Shown in pieces: positions 37,964 to 48,808 of a DNA stretch of 61,031 nt (positions within the stretch are counted from its first letter, which is position 1; each line of letters opens with the position of its first letter). A program made the position numbers and the translations under genes. Location of the stretch: positions 1 to 61,031 of IMG/VR virus record IMGVR_UViG_3300006920_000008, one strand, 5' to 3'. The notes beneath the pieces are model-generated. The model made no database searches. It saw only the letters and a program-made list of their open reading frames with translations, and was not told where the DNA came from. The DNA comes from a virus.

Positions 37964-38887
37964 ATGAGTTATATATCACAATATCAGTATTATGAAAATG
38001 GGGGACTACCTCCTGAAAATGCAAATTGGGGTTCATATCAATATGTCTCTCTTGAAGATATAGTTAACAATTTTATGTTAATGTATGCAGGGAATCATAA
38101 CTTGATAAACAACGAAGAAAGATTTAAAGTTTTGTTTCACGCAAAAAGAGCGATTCAAGAACTGAACTACGATGCATTTAAAGAAATAAAAATATTAGAA
38201 CTAAGTGTCTGTGACACATTGAGATATGTTCTTCCATCAGACTACGTTAATTGGGTGAGAATCTCTTTGTATAGAGATGGCTTATTAATGCCTTTAACAG
38301 AAAATATTCAGACTAATTGGTCCGGTGCTTATTTACAGGATAATGAATGTAGAATATTGTTTGATTTAGACGGCAATGCTTTATCTCCACAATATTCAGA
38401 TTTAGATTACGACAGAATAAAAGGAACTAAACAAAGCATATACTTAAATCAAAACTCAGAGTATTATGGAAAAGCAGGTCATTGTGTAGATGGTGCTTGG
38501 TACTTTGAATATGGAATTGGTGCACGTTATGGTTTAAATACAGAGACTGCAAACGCTAATCCTACTTTTAAAATTAACCCCAAAGGAGGTGTAATTAATT
38601 TTAGTTCAGGTATGTCAGGTGAGTTATGTGTTCTTGAATATGTTTCTGATGGTATGGAGAATGGTGATGATAGTTTAGTTACAGTGAATAAATTATTTGA
38701 AGAGTTTATTTATGCATACATTGAGTTTGCAATACTTAGCACTAAACTTAATACTCAAGAATATATTGTTGCAAGAAAGAGAAAGCGTAAAGCTGCACTC
38801 TTAAGAAATGCAAAAATTAGAATTAGTAACATACATCCCGGAAGACTATTGCAAAACTTAAGGGGTAGAGATAAGTGGCTAAAATAA
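37964..38887 (+). CDS. Putative neck/tail adaptor protein
   Basis: A 307-residue protein with segments I recall as conserved in marine and Bacteroidetes podovirus genomes: VSLEDIVNNFMLMYAGNHNL, LFHAKRAIQELNYDAFKEIK, VLPSDYVNWVRISLYRDGLL and a basic C-terminus (ARKRKRKAALLRNAKIRISN). It is likely a ring protein connecting portal and tail. No firm family name can be given. Confidence 0.68.
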   Translation: MSYISQYQYYENGGLPPENANWGSYQYVSLEDIVNNFMLMYAGNHNLINNEERFKVLFHAKRAIQELNYDAFKEIKILELSVCDTLRYVLPSDYVNWVRISLYRDGLLMPLTENIQTNWSGAYLQDNECRILFDLDGNALSPQYSDLDYDRIKGTKQSIYLNQNSEYYGKAGHCVDGAWYFEYGIGARYGLNTETANANPTFKINPKGGVINFSSGMSGELCVLEYVSDGMENGDDSLVTVNKLFEEFIYAYIEFAILSTKLNTQEYIVARKRKRKAALLRNAKIRISNIHPGRLLQNLRGRDKWLK

Positions 38888-38888
38888 T

Positions 38889-41800
38889 ATGGCGAATATA
38901 ACAAGAAACTTTACCCAAGGTAAAATGAACAAAATGGTTGATGAGCGACTCGTTCCAAACGGGGAGTACATTGATGCATTAAATGTTCGTATGGGTTCAA
39001 CGGAAGGTGCTGAAATAGGGGTTATAGAAAACTCAAAGGGTAATCTATTAATAACCAATATTCAAGTTGATGGTGTTGCATTATCTGCTCAAGCCAAATG
39101 TATAGGTGCTTTTGAGGATGGTGCTTTTGAAACCATTTATTGGATGATACACGACCCTGCATTTACTGATAGCAACACAGGTAAGTTGGACTTAATAGTT
39201 TCTTGGAATTCAAATAATAATATAGTTGTATATCACATTATTAGTAAAGACGATGGTGGCGGTGTAGATACTACATTAAACTTTAATGATGACTATTTAT
39301 TTACAGGAGTTGATAAGGTAGAAAACTTGTTGTTTTTTACAGATAATTATAATCCTCCAAGAAAAATAAATGTACAAAAAAATTATGCAAATCCTGATGC
39401 AAGTGGAGTAGATGGATTTCCTGCAGAAGATATATTGGTTATTAAAAAACCTCCCACTCACGCACCTGATATTTTACTATTACAAACAGGTAGTCAGGAA
39501 AACTTTTTAGAGGAAAGATTTATTTGTTTTGGGTATAGATACAAGTATGATGATGATGAGTATTCGGCTACATCACAGTTTACACCACCTGCTTTTAATC
39601 CGGGACCTTTTCTGTTTTCCGGTGAGAGTTATCTTAATGAGGGTGTGGTTAACATTTATAACACGGCTTTAGTTACGTTTAATACAGGAGGACCTTTAGT
39701 AAAAGGGGTTGACCTTTTGTTCAAAGAGGCTAACAGTCCTGTTATAAAAATCATTGAAAAACTTAATAAGAATGACCAAGGTTATTCAGACTTTCAGGAT
39801 GTAACATACTCTTTTACTAATAGTAAAATTTTTACAATATTACCTGAGGCAGAAGTTTTAAGACTGTATGACAACGTTCCGTTACTTGCTCAAGCATCAA
39901 CCTTAATGGGTAACAGAATTATGTACGGTAACTATGTTGAGGGATATAATATGGTTACAGGAGACGGTAATCCTGTTAGACTTGATTATACAACAGAAGC
40001 AGTTTCAGAATCTTTTGATGACACAGACGTTGAAGGGGAATCTTTTAATGTTAACTACACAATAGATGGCTCTCAAACAATAAACGATGCAGGTTTAGAA
40101 TATGACTTTCAAGGAGTTGATTTAGTAGAGGGTGCTACAATAACAGTGTTATGTACATTTGAACACGCATCCTTTAGTGGTGGAACAACACCTGTTGAAA
40201 CAAATGAAGAACTACTATTTCAGTATACTTTCTTGCTACAACAAGATTATGCAAGTGTGTATGAATGGGGAATAAGTAGTATTACATTAGGTCAATTAGG
40301 TACTTCATTACCCGGTGGTAATATTCAGCCTATGGCTACTCGAGATGATGGTAGCACAATGACAGATGCTTTTAATAGATTATTTAAACCTGACTTAGAC
40401 GGAACAGAACTTATTTATCAAAGTGGTATAAGTGCAGTAGAACAAGCTATTCAGCTTGATGTAACTCCGGGTTCTAATATTGTTAAATTTAGATTTCCTG
40501 CTGCTCAATATGCTTCGCCTGATATTGTAACACCTACAACTATAACAACTGAATATTTTAAAGCAGTTGATGTAGAACTTTTATATAACAAATTAGGTTC
40601 AGGAGAAAGTCTACATAGTAACAGAGGGTATGAGGTTGGTATTATTTATATGGATGAGTTTAATCGTTCAACACCTGCATTGGTTAGCCAATATAATACA
40701 ACTCATTTTTCCTGTGATGACTCTGATACTGCTAACAGTATATATGTTAATATACCAACATCACAAATTGCTCCATTTTGGGCAACAAATTATAAGTTTG
40801 CTATAAAGCCTGATAGAGAAACATATGAAACAATTTATTCAAGCATATTCTTTACCGACCCACAAGATAGTCAAACGTACTTTTTACTTCAAGGAGAAAA
40901 CTCTCAAAAGATTACAGAGGGTCAAAGACTGATTGTAAAGAGAGATGTTGATGGTCCAACTTCAGGTTGTGTATTTGCTACTGTTCTTGAAAAAGATGCT
41001 AAGCAAAAAGACTTTATAGAGGTAGCATCCGAGGCAGACCCAACTACGAATCTTCCTATTCCTTCAGGAACTTATATGAAGATTAAGGCTAATTCGTTTG
41101 GAGTTCAGCAAGGAGAGAATGCAGTTGTAGATTATGGTTGTAAAAGCGAAACGAGAAAATCATCAGGTAGTTACCCACAGGTTAATTATCCGGTAACCTT
41201 ATCTCAGCCGGACCCTAATATTCCCGGCTCTACAAATACAGATTACACCATTCCTGCAAACTCAAGAGTTACTTTTGACATAGAGGTTAAAAGAAGAGGT
41301 TCGGGGAATAAGTGTGAGGGTAGAAGATGGAACTTAGAAAAAACTGCAGTTGCTTCTCAAGATTACGACAACTTTCAAGAATGGTTTGAGGGAGATAATA
41401 TAAAAGATGTATTAGCACTTGGTGTTAGTAGTATTGGTAATCCGGGAAGTGGTTGTGATTTTGATACAGATTATGTAGGTACAACTACAGGTTCTCTTCC
41501 TCAAGATTTGTGTACAATATATTTTGGGTTTTATAGAAACTCTTCTACAAACCAATTGTATTTTCAAACAAGAGGTACAAGAGCGTGTGGTAGCACTAAG
41601 AAAAGAAGGTCTTCTTTAAAAGTTTGTATTACTGTTTTTAGAGCAGAGAATACTTGTGTTTTTGAAAGTGAGCCACTTGATGCATCACCGGATATTTGGT
41701 ATGAAGGTTCAGAAACATTTAGTGTTATTAGAGGAAACAACATATGTAATTTCACAATAGAGAATGACGACATAAACGATGTGGTATTTGACTACGTTGA

Positions 41801-43538
41801 TATTAATGGGTCACCTCAGCAGGTTTTAGTTACAGGCAATTCGGCAGGTTCAGGAACCACAATAACATTAGCTGCAGAATGTGGTAGTGTTAGTATAAAC
41901 CCTTCAACACCACCGTTTGACCCGACAGATATAAATATAGGTTCAACCCCAATACCGGCAGGTACACACTTAGGTAATATTCAAAACCAAGTAATATCAA
42001 CTAATCAACCTGCAATAATTGATTCAAAGTTTTTTAATTGTTATGCGTTTGGAAATGGTGTTGAAAGCTATAAAATTAGAGACAGTGTAATTGGCAAGGA
42101 TTTTAAACTTGGGAATAGAGTAACTTCTACAGAGGCTATAGACTATTCAAGAGTTCGAAGAGGAGCAGATATTACTTACAGTGGTATTTACAATGATGAA
42201 TCAAACGTAAATAGACTTAATGAATTTAACGGAGGATTACTAAACTTTAAAGCTTTAGAAGAATCATTTGGTCCTATTCAAAAATTATTTGCAAGAGAGA
42301 CTGATGTACTAACATTGCAAGAGGATAAGATATCCTATGTTCTTCAGGGAAAGAATCTATTGTCAGATGCAGGTGCAGGTAACTTATTACAATCGGTCCC
42401 TGAGGTTTTAGGAACTCAAATAGCAAGAATAGAAGAGTTTGGCATTAGTCACAACCCTGAAAGTTTTGCTAAATGGGGTCCCGATAAATATTTTACTGAT
42501 GCTAAGCGTGGTGCAGTTTTAAAACTCAGTGGAACAAGTTACCAAAACGACAGTCTTGAAACTATATCAGGATATGGTATGCGTACTTGGTTTAGAGATT
42601 TGTTTAACACACAATTTGAAACTCAAAAGTTAGGAGGGTTTGACCCTTATATGAATGAGTACGTTTTAAATTCAAATAAAGAATTAATTCCTGTGGAAAA
42701 AGAATGTGTGGCTTGTGGTGTGTCACAACAACTTACAATTCTTGCTTCACAAGATTTTGATGCTTGTTTTGAAATGGGAGAGGTTATAGGACCTGTTGAA
42801 ATAGTTTGGGATGTTGCTCAAATCAGTGGAACGTTTGATGTTATTATTGAGTATAATGGTAACACCACAACTGTATCTAATGAGAATTCAAGTGGAAGTG
42901 TAGTTATTCAGAAAAATGTGATTTCAGTTACTGAAATAAATGTAACAATAAGTTCTACTAATGCAGTAACCTTAACCCTAAATGTTCCTTGTCCTGATGC
43001 AAAAACAATAACCGTTATAGAGGTTGTTGCCACAAGTGCAAATGAATCAGGTTTGGATATTCATACTCAGTTTAGATACGTTGATGGTACTTTTGTTTCT
43101 CCATTAACATCTACGTTAGTTCAGTTTGACTCGGGTGCAGGTAATCCTGTAGTTAGTTATTATAATGTGGTTTCAGGTCAGCAAGGTAATGGAGCAATTC
43201 CAACAACAGGTTCTACTGTAAAAATGTTATGGAACAAGTTTGTTACAGATACTGCAGTTTGGGATAACAATACTAATAAACTTAGATATCTCAGAACTGC
43301 TGATAACTTTGCAAACACATCACAATCAATAGCTGCATTAATACCACAGTGTACTACTTTGGTTACTGACACTTCGGGTCAACCAAATGTTTATACAGGT
43401 GAATTCACAATGCCGGGTGGTAGTGATGGAGATTATTTGTATTTAGTATGGGATTTAAGAAAACCAACTGCAATAGATTTATGTAAAGGTAACGACCTAT
43501 TAGGTGCTTGTTGTGGTTGTAACGAATCACCTGATTAA
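38889..43538 (+). CDS. Large tail nozzle-like structural protein
   Basis: A 1549-residue protein. The N-terminus (FTQGKMNKMVDERLVPNGEY, IDALNVRMGSTEGAEIGVIE) resembles the starts of T7 gp12-type nozzle and P22 gp10-type proteins (P-N-G-x-Y...N-V-R). Long beta-rich stretches and Ig-like segments near the C-terminus (DVIIEYNGNTTTVSNENSSG) follow. It is Cys-rich for a phage structural protein, ending DLLGACCGCNESPD. Position after the neck genes supports a tail tip role. Confidence 0.72.
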   Translation: MANITRNFTQGKMNKMVDERLVPNGEYIDALNVRMGSTEGAEIGVIENSKGNLLITNIQVDGVALSAQAKCIGAFEDGAFETIYWMIHDPAFTDSNTGKLDLIVSWNSNNNIVVYHIISKDDGGGVDTTLNFNDDYLFTGVDKVENLLFFTDNYNPPRKINVQKNYANPDASGVDGFPAEDILVIKKPPTHAPDILLLQTGSQENFLEERFICFGYRYKYDDDEYSATSQFTPPAFNPGPFLFSGESYLNEGVVNIYNTALVTFNTGGPLVKGVDLLFKEANSPVIKIIEKLNKNDQGYSDFQDVTYSFTNSKIFTILPEAEVLRLYDNVPLLAQASTLMGNRIMYGNYVEGYNMVTGDGNPVRLDYTTEAVSESFDDTDVEGESFNVNYTIDGSQTINDAGLEYDFQGVDLVEGATITVLCTFEHASFSGGTTPVETNEELLFQYTFLLQQDYASVYEWGISSITLGQLGTSLPGGNIQPMATRDDGSTMTDAFNRLFKPDLDGTELIYQSGISAVEQAIQLDVTPGSNIVKFRFPAAQYASPDIVTPTTITTEYFKAVDVELLYNKLGSGESLHSNRGYEVGIIYMDEFNRSTPALVSQYNTTHFSCDDSDTANSIYVNIPTSQIAPFWATNYKFAIKPDRETYETIYSSIFFTDPQDSQTYFLLQGENSQKITEGQRLIVKRDVDGPTSGCVFATVLEKDAKQKDFIEVASEADPTTNLPIPSGTYMKIKANSFGVQQGENAVVDYGCKSETRKSSGSYPQVNYPVTLSQPDPNIPGSTNTDYTIPANSRVTFDIEVKRRGSGNKCEGRRWNLEKTAVASQDYDNFQEWFEGDNIKDVLALGVSSIGNPGSGCDFDTDYVGTTTGSLPQDLCTIYFGFYRNSSTNQLYFQTRGTRACGSTKKRRSSLKVCITVFRAENTCVFESEPLDASPDIWYEGSETFSVIRGNNICNFTIENDDINDVVFDYVDINGSPQQVLVTGNSAGSGTTITLAAECGSVSINPSTPPFDPTDINIGSTPIPAGTHLGNIQNQVISTNQPAIIDSKFFNCYAFGNGVESYKIRDSVIGKDFKLGNRVTSTEAIDYSRVRRGADITYSGIYNDESNVNRLNEFNGGLLNFKALEESFGPIQKLFARETDVLTLQEDKISYVLQGKNLLSDAGAGNLLQSVPEVLGTQIARIEEFGISHNPESFAKWGPDKYFTDAKRGAVLKLSGTSYQNDSLETISGYGMRTWFRDLFNTQFETQKLGGFDPYMNEYVLNSNKELIPVEKECVACGVSQQLTILASQDFDACFEMGEVIGPVEIVWDVAQISGTFDVIIEYNGNTTTVSNENSSGSVVIQKNVISVTEINVTISSTNAVTLTLNVPCPDAKTITVIEVVATSANESGLDIHTQFRYVDGTFVSPLTSTLVQFDSGAGNPVVSYYNVVSGQQGNGAIPTTGSTVKMLWNKFVTDTAVWDNNTNKLRYLRTADNFANTSQSIAALIPQCTTLVTDTSGQPNVYTGEFTMPGGSDGDYLYLVWDLRKPTAIDLCKGNDLLGACCGCNESPD

Positions 43539-43549
43539 AATTAAATATT

Positions 43550-44710
43550 ATGGCAATATATTACATAGACGGAACAACACTAAGCAACTCAACTGCGGTA
43601 TACACAGACCCCACGTTGGCTAATTATGCACCTGCTGCTTTTTATTCAGATGGTGTGGTTTCAAGAGAGCAAGTCCCTGTAGGCAATTTTTTTGAATTAT
43701 TACCTCCTCAAATTTGTCCTACTTGTGCTACTCCTTGCGGAACTTCCATAGCAGCATCAGGTGGTGAAGGTATTTATAGGTTAGACGTAGATACGGGAGG
43801 AACTGCTACAGATACGGGTGCTATAGTTATAACGTTTGACCCTGCAAATGTGCCTGACGGTATTAAAGTTATTTATGACGGAACAACTTACAATAAATTA
43901 AGTTCACCACAGTTTGGTTTGTTACAATCAGGAACTGCAGGAGTGCCAACATTCATAGGTTCAACAGGAAGTCAAGGTGGTTGTGGTGGTGCGATAGAAG
44001 GAAATTACAATCTTACAGTTTATGAATACTCAGGTTCTTCATTTGTTAATACAGGGAATTCTGAGACTGTAATTATAAACGCACCTCAAAACCAACTAAC
44101 TGCAGGTGGTCCGGGTGATTGTGTTATGGTTGTGCCAAAACCAAACCCATCTCCTACTGTTGTAAATGTAGAGGTTATAGGACCTTGTGGTGGAACTGTT
44201 TGGAGTATTGATGTTAAATGTCCTGTAGAAATACCTAAACTTCTTGCAGGGTACAATTCAAACCAAGAACAAGCTTGTGCTGAAATTTTAGACCAATATG
44301 TTTATCACGTTCCGGTAAATGGTCAATCATCTCAAAACAATGTGTTTGTTCACGATTATATTTTTGCGGATAATAACGGTGCAGTATCCGTAAATGATGG
44401 GTGGTATTTACATCCTACCGGATACATCTATAGGGTACAAAGCGGTGTAGTTACAGACAAGCAAAGCAACTACTGTAATACTATTACATTAGAAGATTGT
44501 ACTACAGGTCAACTTTGGACAATGAATGACAGATTTAACACTAATGTTGTCGGTGAGGTTATTCAGTATAAAAGAGTAAATTTAGTAACCCAAGAAGTTG
44601 AAACAACTATTTACTGTGGTGAAATAACCTCTACAGGTAGTGGTTCGACAAATGCACAACAAGTAAGTCCAATAAGCAGAGCCTGTGATGACACAGTACA
44701 CTGTCCATAA
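43550..44710 (+). CDS. Tail-associated structural protein
   Basis: A 386-residue beta-rich, Cys-containing protein (CPTCATPCGT near 57-66, CGGAIEGNYNLTVYEYSG, CGGTVWSIDVKCP). The C-terminal half has a WYLHPTGYIYRVQSGVVTDK-like domain with paired Cys residues. It follows the nozzle-like gene and is probably a tail surface or fibre-attachment protein. Function inferred from position and composition. Confidence 0.62.
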   Translation: MAIYYIDGTTLSNSTAVYTDPTLANYAPAAFYSDGVVSREQVPVGNFFELLPPQICPTCATPCGTSIAASGGEGIYRLDVDTGGTATDTGAIVITFDPANVPDGIKVIYDGTTYNKLSSPQFGLLQSGTAGVPTFIGSTGSQGGCGGAIEGNYNLTVYEYSGSSFVNTGNSETVIINAPQNQLTAGGPGDCVMVVPKPNPSPTVVNVEVIGPCGGTVWSIDVKCPVEIPKLLAGYNSNQEQACAEILDQYVYHVPVNGQSSQNNVFVHDYIFADNNGAVSVNDGWYLHPTGYIYRVQSGVVTDKQSNYCNTITLEDCTTGQLWTMNDRFNTNVVGEVIQYKRVNLVTQEVETTIYCGEITSTGSGSTNAQQVSPISRACDDTVHCP

Positions 44711-44720
44711 AATATAAAAT

Positions 44721-45542
44721 ATGAGTAATCAAGTAAATAAGGATACGATATACACATTAACCTATGATAATGGAGTTAAAGGATTTCCATCTTTTTATTC
44801 ATATTATCCGGATTGGATGATTGGTATGAACAATTATTTCTATACGTTTAAGGGGGGTAATCTTTATCGACATAATACAAACCCTGTAAGAAATAGATAC
44901 TATGGTGTAAACTATCCATCTATAATGCAATCTGTATTCAATGACATACCCTTAGAAAATAAACTTTTTAAAACAATAAACTTAGAGGGGGATGATAGTT
45001 GGGGTACAATATTAATTAGTGACCAACAAGACGATGGCTTTATATTAAAAGATTGGTACGAAGAAAAGGAAGGTGCTTTTTTTGCTTTTGTTAGAAACAA
45101 TGGAACAACACCGGCTCAATTAAGCGAGTATGCTTTACGTTCTTTAAATGGTATAGGTACAAGTGCAGACATCGTTGTGACAGGTTCAACCACAACTGTT
45201 TCTTTCCCTGTAACTATGCCTATAGGCAGTATAATATCTGTAGGTTCTCCACTAAACAATGATGGTGATATGCTTTATTTTGGTGCACCTTTACCAACAT
45301 TATTGGGTAGAATAATTGAGGTCAATCAAGACTTCCCTGCAGGTATAAATAATATAGTTGTAGATAACTCAATAGGTGTTCCTGCTCCGAGCACAACTGA
45401 ATATATTTTGTATATAAAAAACTCAGTTGCTGAGTCTCACGGAATACTTGGACACTATGGTGTATTCACGTTAACTAATAATAATACAGATAAGGTTGAA
45501 TTGTTTTCAGTAGAAAGCGAAGTAATGAAATCATTCCCTTAA
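44721..45542 (+). CDS. Tail-associated structural protein
   Basis: A 273-residue protein. The N-terminal half contains SFYSYYPDWMIGMNNYFYTF, GGNLYRHN and RNRYYGVNYPSIMQSVFNDI, a pattern I recall from podovirus tail proteins with a stump-like beta-propeller edge. The C-terminal half is a beta-rich domain. It continues the tail module between nozzle and internal virion genes. Confidence 0.65.
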   Translation: MSNQVNKDTIYTLTYDNGVKGFPSFYSYYPDWMIGMNNYFYTFKGGNLYRHNTNPVRNRYYGVNYPSIMQSVFNDIPLENKLFKTINLEGDDSWGTILISDQQDDGFILKDWYEEKEGAFFAFVRNNGTTPAQLSEYALRSLNGIGTSADIVVTGSTTTVSFPVTMPIGSIISVGSPLNNDGDMLYFGAPLPTLLGRIIEVNQDFPAGINNIVVDNSIGVPAPSTTEYILYIKNSVAESHGILGHYGVFTLTNNNTDKVELFSVESEVMKSFP

Positions 45543-45548
45543 ATTTCT

Positions 45549-45556
45549 TATCTTTG
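45549..45556 (+). promoter_or_regulatory. Promoter element giving a near-leaderless mRNA
   Basis: TATCTTTG ends only seven bases before the ATG at 45564, so the transcript would start at or next to the start codon. Confidence 0.55.
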
Positions 45557-45563
45557 TTGTTGA

Positions 45564-45977
45564 ATGATATTTGATATAAGACCACTTAATTCAGATGATT
45601 ATGACACCATCCTTGTAGATTGGTGGAAAGATTGGGGGTGGACACCTCCTCCAAAAGACTTTCTACCTCAAGAAGGAACAGGTGGGATGATGGTATTAGA
45701 CCCTGACGGAACACCAATTTGTGCAGGTTTTATATACATAACTAATTCGAATGTAAGTCTTATAGAGTTTATGGTGTCAAGTAAAAAATATAGAAAAAAA
45801 CCACATAGAAAAAATGCTATGGGTTTGTTGATTGAAACGTTAACAAATGTAAGTAAAAGAAATGGTGCTAAATATTGCTACTCTTTGTTAAAACATAAAT
45901 CTTTAATGGGCACTTTTGAATCATTGGGATATGTTAAAGGAGATTCTAATACTTATGAAATGATAAAAAACTTATAA
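45564..45977 (+). CDS. GNAT-family acetyltransferase-like protein
   Basis: A 137-residue protein. DIRPLNSDDYDTILVDWWKD starts like a GNAT fold. GTPICAGFIYITNSNVSLIE is the central beta hairpin. RKKPHRKNAMGLLIETLTN covers the acyl-CoA loop and helix, with only a weak Q/R-x-x-G-x-G. LMGTFESLGYVKGD is the GNAT C-terminal turn. Similar proteins sit at this site, just before internal virion proteins, in many podoviruses. The substrate is unknown and the catalytic role uncertain. Confidence 0.78.
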   Translation: MIFDIRPLNSDDYDTILVDWWKDWGWTPPPKDFLPQEGTGGMMVLDPDGTPICAGFIYITNSNVSLIEFMVSSKKYRKKPHRKNAMGLLIETLTNVSKRNGAKYCYSLLKHKSLMGTFESLGYVKGDSNTYEMIKNL

Positions 45978-45980
45978 ATT

Positions 45981-46796
45981 ATGGCAGCAGCAACGGCAAT
46001 AGCAGCAGCAGGTTTAGCGGTATCCATAGGGACTACTGCGGTATCCTTCTCTCAAGCAAGTAAACAAAGAAAGGCTCAACAACAAGCAGAAATTGATGCA
46101 GACAAAGCAATGGCAGAAGCAAGAGGAAAACTCGATGTAAATTTTGCGGAGCAAATGTCTATCAAAAAAGAAGCTTATGATAATGAGCGTGAGGCTTTAT
46201 TAGTACAGGGTGCTATGGCAACTCAAGCAGGTATCGAAAGTGAAAGAGGCTCGGCTGCTTCTGCAGGTAGAGTTTATGCTGCACAACAGGCAGGACAAGC
46301 ACAGGTAAGAGGTGCTATGGCTGATGAGATGACAAACATCGAAAACGCTATTATAGAAGAAGATTCAAGGCTAAGAGATTTAGATGTAGCATTAGATTTA
46401 GAAGAGGTAGCAGGTAATCAACAAAAAGCTGCTGATGCTCAGAGAGCAGCAGAGATGGCTAAGCAACAAGGTATTCAAGGTATTATGAACACTGCACAAC
46501 AAGCAGCAGCGTTTGTTCCTTTATATGGTCAGAACACTGCAGCACAGAGAGCGGCAGTTGGTCAAATTGATAACATAGATGCCAATACATTTGCAGCAAA
46601 AGGAACAGGAGCAACTTTTCAGGACCCTGCTGCAATTGCTGCTATGAGTAACAAAGACTTTAGAGTGTATAAAAGAAGTTTAAGTGATGCTCAGAGTAAT
46701 ATGTTGTTTCAAAACCAACAATATATAAATGCATACTCTAATCCTTTTAATGCATATCTTGGAAATACTGCTGCGGTTACAGGAGCACCGAAATAA
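45981..46796 (+). CDS. Internal virion protein, small Ala/Gln-rich
   Basis: A 271-residue protein. The N-terminus is a hydrophobic, Ala/Gly-rich segment (AAATAIAAAGLAVSIGTTAV), followed by a long Ala/Gln/Glu coiled coil (KQRKAQQQAEIDADKAMAEA, QAGQAQVRGAMADEMTNIEN). This matches T7 gp14-like ejection proteins that insert in the outer membrane during DNA entry. It lies directly upstream of two larger internal proteins. Confidence 0.75.
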   Translation: MAAATAIAAAGLAVSIGTTAVSFSQASKQRKAQQQAEIDADKAMAEARGKLDVNFAEQMSIKKEAYDNEREALLVQGAMATQAGIESERGSAASAGRVYAAQQAGQAQVRGAMADEMTNIENAIIEEDSRLRDLDVALDLEEVAGNQQKAADAQRAAEMAKQQGIQGIMNTAQQAAAFVPLYGQNTAAQRAAVGQIDNIDANTFAAKGTGATFQDPAAIAAMSNKDFRVYKRSLSDAQSNMLFQNQQYINAYSNPFNAYLGNTAAVTGAPK

Positions 46797-46810
46797 ACTA
46801 AAACTAAGAA

Positions 46811-48799
46811 ATGGCAACAGCATATAAATACGTTGAAAGACAAGCAGAGGACAATATTAATTGGGCAGAAGTTGGTAGCAACTTTAATAATATGCTCAAA
46901 GAGGAGATGCGTGTCCGAGAGGAAAAGAAAGCTGCCATTGATGAAGCCTCAAGAGAATATCAGAGAGTTTTAAATAATGTTCCTCAAGGTGAAAACCAAG
47001 ACTTAAATGGATTTGCAATTGGATTTGCTGATGACCTACAAAAACAAATGTTGATGCAAGAGACTTTGTTAAAAAGTGGTCAATTAACTCCTAAGAAATA
47101 CACGATGATGAGGCAAAACTTAACCGATGGAACTGACCAAGGTTTTAGTTTACTTCAAGATTATAATGATGAGTATACCAAAAAGATGGATATGCTATCG
47201 TCAGAACTTCCGTATGGTGAACAGTTATCTGAAATTGATTTGCAGATTATGGCAAATGTTGAGGGGTTCTCAAACTTTAATAATTCAAAATTAGTTATTA
47301 ATCCCGAGACAGGTTTAGTATCTATGGGTAAAATGATTGACGATGGTAAGGGTGGAAAAATGCTTGACCCTAACCGAAACAATTTGGTTTCAGTACAAAA
47401 TTTAAAAAACAGAATAAAAACATCAATTACTAAATATGATGTTGTTGGTAATGCTAAGGATTGGACAAACTCCTTAGGTCAAGATATAAAAGCAACTGTT
47501 CAAAGTATGGGTACAACATATACTGCAGGTACTTTAAAAACAATTGAAGACATAAGACAAAGAGAAGGTGGCTATGCCGGAATGGATGACAAAAAATTAG
47601 CAGCACTTGCTGCAGAAATGGGAGTCAAGCCAAGTGATTTGAAGGCATTAAGTTTATGGGAAGAGTCTTCTAAAACTTGGGCACAAGGTCAATTGCAAAG
47701 CGGCTCGTTTAACGGAGCATCTATCCTTATGGATTTTAATAAAGCCACTCCCGATGGTCAGCAGTATACAACCACGTTTGATGAGGCTGAGACTTTAGAT
47801 GCTAATGGCAAGAGAAAGCAAAATGTAATTTTGTTGAAATCAGAAAATGGTCGTACTGTTACAGATATGACAGACGAACAAAATGCAGTTGCTGCAAGAA
47901 CATTAGCCGCTCAAGCAGAGATGCAAATTGACTACAAGGAAAAAGTAGATACAGAAAGAATGAAGTTTGAGGCAAGACCTAAAACTCCAACCGAAGATGC
48001 AAATAATAAAAAAGCACAAGAAGACAAATCTGTAGTAGGTAACTTTGCTAAGCTTTGGTATGGTAATGATACAGAGGTTAAGGAGGCAGAAGATTTCCTA
48101 AGAAGTCTTAACTCTGACATCGTATCTTTTGATAGGGATGGAACATCAGTTGTTGTTGAATTTTCAGATGGCAGAAGTGAAACGCTTTCATTTACAGATG
48201 ATGCAGGGGTACGAGTAGACCAAGCTTCATTTATAAAAGGTAACGTAAATAAAATATTGTCCGAGGACAATAAAATAAAAGATGTAGATGCTACCCTTAA
48301 AAAATCTAAATTTGACCAAGACAGAGAGTTTAATGAAAAATCAGTAGGCTTTAGTGCAGGTACTGATGCAGATACTAAGGAACCTCTTCAGAAAGCGTTT
48401 GAACGAGTTATAAAGAAAGAGAATCCTATTCCAAAAGGTGCAATTAAACTTGATGACAAAAATGCTTCTGTGCCCGGTGTACAAGCATTTGTAAATTCAC
48501 TTCCGGGTCTTTCAGGTAAGTATACTGTTAGAGCAGGAGGATGGGGTACAGATGATTATATTGAAATAGTAGATGCAAAAGGTAATGTGGTGGTTAAATC
48601 TCCTGATTTTAGTTCAAGCTATCCACCTGATTCTTGGTGGCAATCTATTTATGATTTGTCTACTAATCAAACCTCAATGGAAGATAAGGGTTTAATTACA
48701 CAAGGAAAAAGAAAAACCATAAAGGCAACAACAAAAACAAGTAAGAAACAAGCAGCAGCAGCCGCCAACAATAACGCAGGTGGTGGAACATCAAGATAA
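46811..48799 (+). CDS. Internal virion protein, medium
   Basis: A 662-residue hydrophilic, largely helical protein (ERQAEDNINWAEVGSNFNNM at the start). A more structured C-terminal part carries VPGVQAFVNSLPGLSGKYTV and a basic Ala/Asn tail. Its position between the gp14-like protein and the giant protein corresponds to the middle ejection protein of T7-like phages (gp15-like). The assignment is positional. Confidence 0.7.
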   Translation: MATAYKYVERQAEDNINWAEVGSNFNNMLKEEMRVREEKKAAIDEASREYQRVLNNVPQGENQDLNGFAIGFADDLQKQMLMQETLLKSGQLTPKKYTMMRQNLTDGTDQGFSLLQDYNDEYTKKMDMLSSELPYGEQLSEIDLQIMANVEGFSNFNNSKLVINPETGLVSMGKMIDDGKGGKMLDPNRNNLVSVQNLKNRIKTSITKYDVVGNAKDWTNSLGQDIKATVQSMGTTYTAGTLKTIEDIRQREGGYAGMDDKKLAALAAEMGVKPSDLKALSLWEESSKTWAQGQLQSGSFNGASILMDFNKATPDGQQYTTTFDEAETLDANGKRKQNVILLKSENGRTVTDMTDEQNAVAARTLAAQAEMQIDYKEKVDTERMKFEARPKTPTEDANNKKAQEDKSVVGNFAKLWYGNDTEVKEAEDFLRSLNSDIVSFDRDGTSVVVEFSDGRSETLSFTDDAGVRVDQASFIKGNVNKILSEDNKIKDVDATLKKSKFDQDREFNEKSVGFSAGTDADTKEPLQKAFERVIKKENPIPKGAIKLDDKNASVPGVQAFVNSLPGLSGKYTVRAGGWGTDDYIEIVDAKGNVVVKSPDFSSSYPPDSWWQSIYDLSTNQTSMEDKGLITQGKRKTIKATTKTSKKQAAAAANNNAGGGTSR

Positions 48800-48808
48800 T
48801 ATAAAGGT

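Noticed and set aside
38205-38217. GTGTCTGTGACAC as a further palindrome copy
   Set aside because: The arms differ (GTGTC/GACAC only) and the spacing does not match; it is a chance partial match in a structural gene.
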